From Gonocerus acuteangulatus (Eukaryota > Arthropoda > Insecta > Hemiptera > Coreidae), in NCBI GenBank assembly GCA_946811695.1, contig OX328124.1:33316203-33380202 (forward strand): a stretch of DNA of 64,000 bases. Reading direction: 5' to 3'. Numbering within the stretch: the first letter of the stretch is position 1; each line of letters begins with the position of its first letter. The notes under the pieces are model-generated. The model was not told where the DNA came from. It saw only the letters and a list, made by a program, of their open reading frames with translations, and made no database searches. Shown here in pieces: positions 58,552 to 64,000 of this stretch. Both the position numbers and the translations under genes were made by a program.

Positions 58552-60479
58552 CGTTAAATTTATTTATGAAAAATTAATTTAAATATCATTTTAAAAGTCA
58601 ATCTATTCGTTATTAAACATTAAATTGATGAGGATTTTCTTGTTGATACGGTTGCAGAAGTTTGAAAATCTCAATGGGATTGAAATGAGCATACCAAAGC
58701 GGAAAGGTATTTCCACAATAGAATGGTATTTAGGATGGATTTGCGTTTCGTTGTACCTACCATACACTAGTGCGGAATGGCTTTCCCTTCATTGAATGAT
58801 GACTCCAAATAGCTCATTTACAAATTCCTGGGTACGGAGATACGAAAATGTAATTAACCATCGTCTTTTTCCATAACAGAAAAAAATATCAAAAGTCTGG
58901 TCATAATACATTTTTTTTTTCCGTTACTCCCAACCTGAAGGGTTGGGCTTTTCGATCATAAATAAAGTGTGGTTCTTAAAACTTCCCCACAGCATTTGCT
59001 CAAGATTTGCGCCCCTTTCGCATGCTGTAGTGGTATTTGATGAATTTTCTTCTGGCATTTCAACACAAATTCCCTCTTCTTCAGACTTACTGCATATCAG
59101 TTGTATTGTTGGCAGATTAAACGCATCAGTTCCGATAAACAATTATTAAAAATAATGTTTTTGAGGGGATGAAAGATGAGAATATGACGAAAATGGCGGG
59201 CTGCTTCAAACCTTGTGGGTACTAACTTATAGGAATGGTGCACGCTCTCTTTGGGGTAGATACTTACATTTGCTTATTTGTTCCGAGTATATGCAAATTC
59301 TCAAGGCTCTAGGATTTATTTAGTGTGTAGCTTTTCTGTCAGTCTATTAAAACAGAAAAAAAAGACAAATAGCTTAGGATAATTCAGCACAATAGCTGTA
59401 TCATTCATATCCCAAAGAGTAAGGCTTCTTGCAATCAACGAAGATATTTCGAGGTTATCTTTATAGGTCCATAAATCTCCTGTGCTCGTTCAGAAATCAC
59501 TTTAGATCCTATGAGAGAAGATTTGGTTAGAAATTACCTTCCACATATTTAAACACCAATCGGTATAAAATTTGTCAGTTCTGCTTTTATTTAAATACAT
59601 TATTATCCTGCACAATAGCTGTTGCGCAGTCTCACTGCGGTCCTTTGGCTAACGCCAGAACGAGGTCAGCTTCTTCTACGCAAAAATCTCTTGTGCTCGC
59701 TTAGAAATAATCTTATGGGCTACAAATATCTGCCAAACACAAAACCCTTAATAGATTTACTATATATTAAAAATAAATTATATTCAATTCAAGCCCTCTT
59801 TACTTAGAAACAAACAGGAAGTTGTAAACATGACTTGTAGGAGGTGTGAAACGAAAGGGAAAGAACCGATTACAAGAGGTAGGAGGAGTATGAGAGTTTT
59901 GGCGGGAGGGGGCCCCAGTGTTGTTGCTGCTAAATATAGATAGCAGTTGCTGACCTCATTTCTTCCTAGAGTCACCGCCCTCCCTAGCAATCCCAGAGGA
60001 AGTTGGGGGGGGGGGGGGCGCTCACAAACTTTGAACAGTTTAAGACATAATTTCATGTAATTATCTCTCTTCTCCATTCTCCATTAGGGCTTTCACTTTT
60101 CTTAGGAAAATCAAATGAATGTTTTATCTCTAACAAGCTTTGAGGTATTTATTTCCTATAAAACCTTTCTGTCAAGACGCCGAAGGATTTCCGTGTCGTC
60201 TTGTTCTGTCTTTCTCCGCAAAAGAACTTTCTTACTTCATTGATAATCCTTTAATTATGTTTCTGCATTAATAAAGAGTCCTGCTTAAAGGAATGTCGCT
60301 GTACACAGAACCAGCTGATCATCCTTTCGAACATTCATTTCATGAATTATCGGAATGTTAGTTATTCTTTTAAAGTTATTCTATTTTATTTGTGCTTTTC
60401 CCCAATTGGTGGTGCATTAAGAATAAAATTCTATGTTTTTACGTTCCGAAAGTCCCTGTCTACCAATTATTTTGTGTTA
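58552..60479. other. Intronic DNA, no gene recognised
   Basis: A stretch at about 59895-60000 resembles 61345-61435 (shared AGCAGTTGNTGACCNCATTT), a dispersed repeat of unknown type. Confidence 0.4.
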
Positions 60480-60885
60480 GGGTGCGTTTACACCTTACAT
60501 TTCTCGCAGGAAATATATCTCAGTTGTCAGATAGATATTCTCTTGAATGTTTACAAATTGACACAAATAGACATTCATGCTGTGGATATGTATACGACAG
60601 TTCTGGATTTTTTAAAATTTGCGATAAATGTACGGCCCGTTTACACACATACATTTGTGTCCTGTTTCGTACATAATTAGTGATTGATACGGAAGTGATA
60701 TTTATCTCTGACATTAAATTCTTCTCTATATAAACAGTGTTTACACCTGATGCTATAGAAGTGTCGACACTTATAGCTCGTGATGGAAATATATGCCTCA
60801 GCTAGAAATTGTTCGCAGTTTACATTAATCACAATTTCTGTCTGCCATAAATATCCTGCAATAACTACCAGGTTTAAACGCACCC
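60480..60885. mobile_element. PIF/Harbinger-like MITE, 406 bp
   Basis: Ends GGGTGCGTTTACACCT and AGGTTTAAACGCACCC are inverted, with a TTA duplication at 60477-60479 and 60886-60888. A 3-bp TTA target and G-rich ends fit PIF/Harbinger. GTTTACAC motifs recur inside (near 60638 and 60738). The open frames in it are not conserved genes. Confidence 0.82.
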
Positions 60886-60888
60886 TTA

Positions 60889-61755
60889 GAGTCGAATATT
60901 CTGTTTCATTAAGCCCACAAAAGGGTGTTATGGTGAATTTTTATGAAATAAAGAAAGAAAAAAATTATAAAAAAAAGTTTTTTTTGATGAGAGAAGACAT
61001 ATAATTTCTTGATGGAACATACCTATGAAACGTTCTACACTACGCGTACTACCTTCGAAAATGAAAATAAAAATTGTTATCATTGAATCGACTTTTTTAA
61101 CTTAGATAATTCTTACTTTCATGGCCGAAAAACATTTTGTATTATTCACGAGATATTCAAAATGTACCTAATAAATTCAATTGGCACCATTACTGTATGG
61201 AAACACCCGTTATTTTCATAGAAAATTCCTACGGGAAACACCGTTAGTAACGTCCTGAAATTTTATTTGTGCTAAAACATTTGTAAAAGAGGCTTGAGTA
61301 GCCGGCTAGTTACACAAATGGTTATGCTAATAATATTTGCTTGACTTTTTGGCGGGCATAGCAACCCCTGCGCTATTTCAGCAGTTGTTGACCCCATTTC
61401 TCCCTTGAACCTCCATCCACCCTAGCTTCTATTAGAACTTGTTCTCCGGCCCTTGAACAGAAAAACGGAACTCCATAATCGCCAACTAGTTCCGACAAGG
61501 AATTTTACATAATGGCCTCAAATGAGATTCCAGATATCTTTCAGGTATAAACTTTTATTTTTATGGACTCGGTGATCGTAAAGAAAATATTTAGAAAGTC
61601 TGGCTCCAGTCTTTTTAGCATTTTTCTATATAGTACACTTATACGCGGAACTTTGCACGTACTATTGAAATCTGAAACAGGCGATGTTACTTGAAAGCTC
61701 CTATACTTACATACTCTTTACTTAGGACAATCAGGAGGAAGCCAAAGACAAAAAC
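60889..61755. other. Intronic DNA, no gene seen
   Basis: Only the dispersed-repeat segment at 61345-61435 noted above. Confidence 0.4.
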
Positions 61756-62565
61756 GTCCGACTCGCAGGAACTGCAGCATCTTAGCGCGGTTCTGTTCCT
61801 AGACTCATTTAGAATGATTAAAATAGAAGCTGTTATTATTTTGGGTCCACAGTTCTAGAAAGGTCTTATTTACGATCTTACCTGGATGGGTCGGCCAACC
61901 CTCCCTAGGAAGGACCCCGCTAGGCAGTTGAAAAGCTATATCTTGGAAATCCATATCTCTAACATTAAATTGTTTTTCTTATTTTTCTTAACCTGTTTTA
62001 TTTTCAAATGCATTATCCAACTATAAGCTATTAAAAAATAACAAGGAATAGAAACAGTCAAAAAGAACAGTTCGAATAAGCGAAATCAATTACCTTAAAG
62101 TTTTAAGCACTTATTTCTCCGATTGACATCGCCCAATCAAAACTTTCATTAGAACCTTTTTTGTAGAGCATTTAGTAAGATTTCTAATGGTATTCTTCCG
62201 TTTTCCAAGATTCTCAACCGTTTTCGAGATATTAAGGAAAGTATACAAAGTTACCAAAACTTTTTATGTCTGTTAATAAAATATTTTATTCTAACCCTTC
62301 CTTAACTCCAAACGTAACACAAATGTCAACATTTTAGTTTTAATGAAAGCAGAACATGCAGAAAATGTTTCAACTGAATCCCATGATTCTAAGTACCCAA
62401 ACCAAAAATGGTATTCAAAAACTATTTTTCCTATTTTCTCGAAAACGGTTAAAGCTATTGCCTTGAAAATGGTTTCATTCGTTTTCCTAGCCCATGAAGC
62501 ATATAAAACGACTGCTTACGAGCTTATGAACTCAAAAACGTAAGCGTTACGATTTTTTTCGTGAA
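61756..62565 (+). repeat. Dispersed repeat, copy 2 (pair with 37039-37768)
   Basis: GTCCGACTCGCAGGAACTGC to GCGTTACGATTTTTT, direct orientation relative to copy 1. The block at 62087-62268 is absent from copy 1. Confidence 0.85.
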
Positions 62566-63301
62566 TGTCCTAAAATAATGTGGCATCTCAAGATTATGAT
62601 TATGACCCGATATCAATTCCCCTAAATTACTAATTTCTAATACGTAACGACGTTTTCCCCTATTCTCACCCTCCATTATTTTTACGAACGGACAAAAAAA
62701 ATGGTTGCAGATGTATTTAGGCCCATAGGGTGATCCACCATTGGAGTAACTCCCTCCCCTTTCCAACCCTTCTAAATCAGCGGCCCTTGACGATGGACAG
62801 AGAATCGAAATAATAACGTATTCATTTATTTAACAGGTCAACTCTGAAATTTTGTAATTCGTTTTACAATAAAATATTGATTCAAATTAACTATTAAACT
62901 ATGAATAATTTCATATTAAAACAACCTTCTTGTTTTCATCAGTATCAAACTGTCGTTTGTATGATATAATGTTCATATGTTTCGGGGATTAATTACATGG
63001 TGCTTAATAAGTAGATTCATTGTGTATTTCACTACTTTATTTGTCTTAAATCAACTGTTAAATATATCTATTCAGAGATAATTGTCCAGTGAAATATTAC
63101 ATTCACATAACAAAAACACCGACGGGTAGAGACAATATATGTATATCCTAAAGTTTCTTAGCCTCGGTTCAACATCTTCTGGACAATATTGATCACAACG
63201 AATTATTCATCACGCTTATAAACTCATTCAGTTTTAATGAAATAAAACCGTGGGCAGAAAAATCCGCCCACCTGAACACTGGTTATGGCGAAATTCGCGC
63301 T

Positions 63302-63369
63302 TATGTCATGAATATAGGCTTTCAGACACAATGTTTATGTCATGAATATAGGCTTTCAGACACAATGTT
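63302..63369. repeat. 34-bp tandem duplication
   Basis: Two identical copies of TATGTCATGAATATAGGCTT... head to tail. Confidence 0.93.
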
Positions 63370-63572
63370 TATGAGCATTTATATTTGGGGAATCAAATAA
63401 ATCCACCTCCAAAAAGGTATGTTTAATCCTTTACGAAAATATTTGAAATAAAAAAATTCAATTTTGGTTCTAATGCTCAAAAACAAGAGATGGATTTGAT
63501 ATATTTCTACACACTCCATATTTATGCAAACGAAGATTTATTAAATTAATAATTCTTAAGTTTTCTCCCCTC

Positions 63573-63577
<5 letters not shown>

Positions 63578-63637
<60 letters not shown>

Positions 63638-63678
63638 AATATATATATATATACAAATATATATATATATATATAAAT

Positions 63679-63739
<61 letters not shown>
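63578..63739. repeat. (TA)n microsatellite, long and interrupted
   Basis: About 160 bp of TA with AAATA steps, the longest TA tract in the window. Confidence 0.96.
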
Positions 63740-63740
<1 letters not shown>

Positions 63741-63814
63741 TATTGTTATTAGGGCAGGTGAAATATAGTTAGGGTTTGGTCTTATAGTATCTTAATTAAA
63801 CTAAATTTTTTATG

Positions 63815-63866
63815 AGTTCGATGCGCCGTATAAAAAAAAAACAAAAAAAAAAAAAAAACAAAAAAC
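63815..63866 (+). mobile_element. SINE tail fragment with A-rich end
   Basis: GTTCGATGCGCCGTATAAAA followed by A runs interrupted by C. The 5' half of the stem-loop is missing and no target duplication was found. Confidence 0.65.
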
Positions 63867-64000
63867 AAGAAGAAGAAGATGTGTTTTATTCTTGTTGACG
63901 TTACCGTATTAAATTCAGGGCTGAAAACAAGGAGGACAGAGTTTATATACAGATGAAATGAAAGGAAAAACATTACGCATAGACTAGGACAAAGGGGTTT

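Larger units (their letters stand above)
51967..64000 (+). other. Hr3: Hr3 intron 2, 5' part (continues past the window)
   Basis: It starts with gtgagt immediately after the DNA-binding exon. The next HR3 exon should begin by completing the Ala codon and continue with a VKFGRMSKK-like segment. No such coding sequence was found in the remaining 12 kb, so the intron is at least that long. The content is repeats, described separately. Confidence 0.75.

Noticed and set aside
59784..60077. Proline- and leucine-rich open frame on the minus strand
   Set aside because: Low complexity around a G run, with partial similarity to the non-coding repeat at 61345-61435.

Overview
The window is AT-rich, intron- and transposon-dominated animal DNA. 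It carries one host gene that can be identified: two coding exons of the nuclear receptor Hr3 (NR1F; ROR/HR3 family, a moulting gene of ecdysozoans), both on the + strand. The DNA-binding-domain exon (51739-51966) is nearly identical to arthropod HR3, which points to an arthropod. The (TA)n microsatellites and abundant SINEs and hAT-type elements fit a mid-sized arthropod genome such as a crustacean or insect, but I cannot name the species.

Gene layout. A CpG- and GC-rich block (about 6480-7620) looks like a promoter with a 5' exon. An ATG at 7459, in strong initiation context and with an in-frame stop 10 bases upstream, opens a 54-codon reading frame that ends in a splice donor at 7621/7622 in phase 1. 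The only other recognisable exon has an acceptor at 51738/51739, also phase 1. Joining them gives the sequence ...[17 protein letters not shown], which matches the ...[17 protein letters not shown] context of other arthropod HR3 proteins. Intron 1 would therefore be about 44 kb. The next intron starts at 51967 (gtgagt) and runs past the window end. The hinge and ligand-binding domain are not in the window.

The rest is mobile and repetitive DNA. It includes: (i) SINE family A (tRNA-Glu-like head), SINE family B (tRNA-Ser/Leu-like head), a 5S-rRNA-headed SINE and two uncertain tRNA-like copies; (ii) very short insertions (38-75 bp) made only of the family A 3' tail, several with clear target-site duplications; (iii) four non-autonomous hAT-like elements with 8-bp target duplications, one more probable hAT-like element inserted inside a SINE, and a PIF/Harbinger-like MITE with TTA duplication; (iv) three fragments of LINE 3' ends; (v) tandem arrays with units of 41, 76, 80 and 64/82 bp and about 140 bp; (vi) several long perfect or near-perfect hairpins; and (vii) a dispersed motif whose core resembles a hammerhead ribozyme.

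Most promising for follow-up are the family A tail, which folds as a stem with compensatory base changes and is shared by SINEs of different origin, and the CTGANGA-stem-GAAAC motif, whose stem sequence changes between copies while pairing is kept. No complete protein-coding transposon and no CRISPR, operon or prokaryotic feature was seen.
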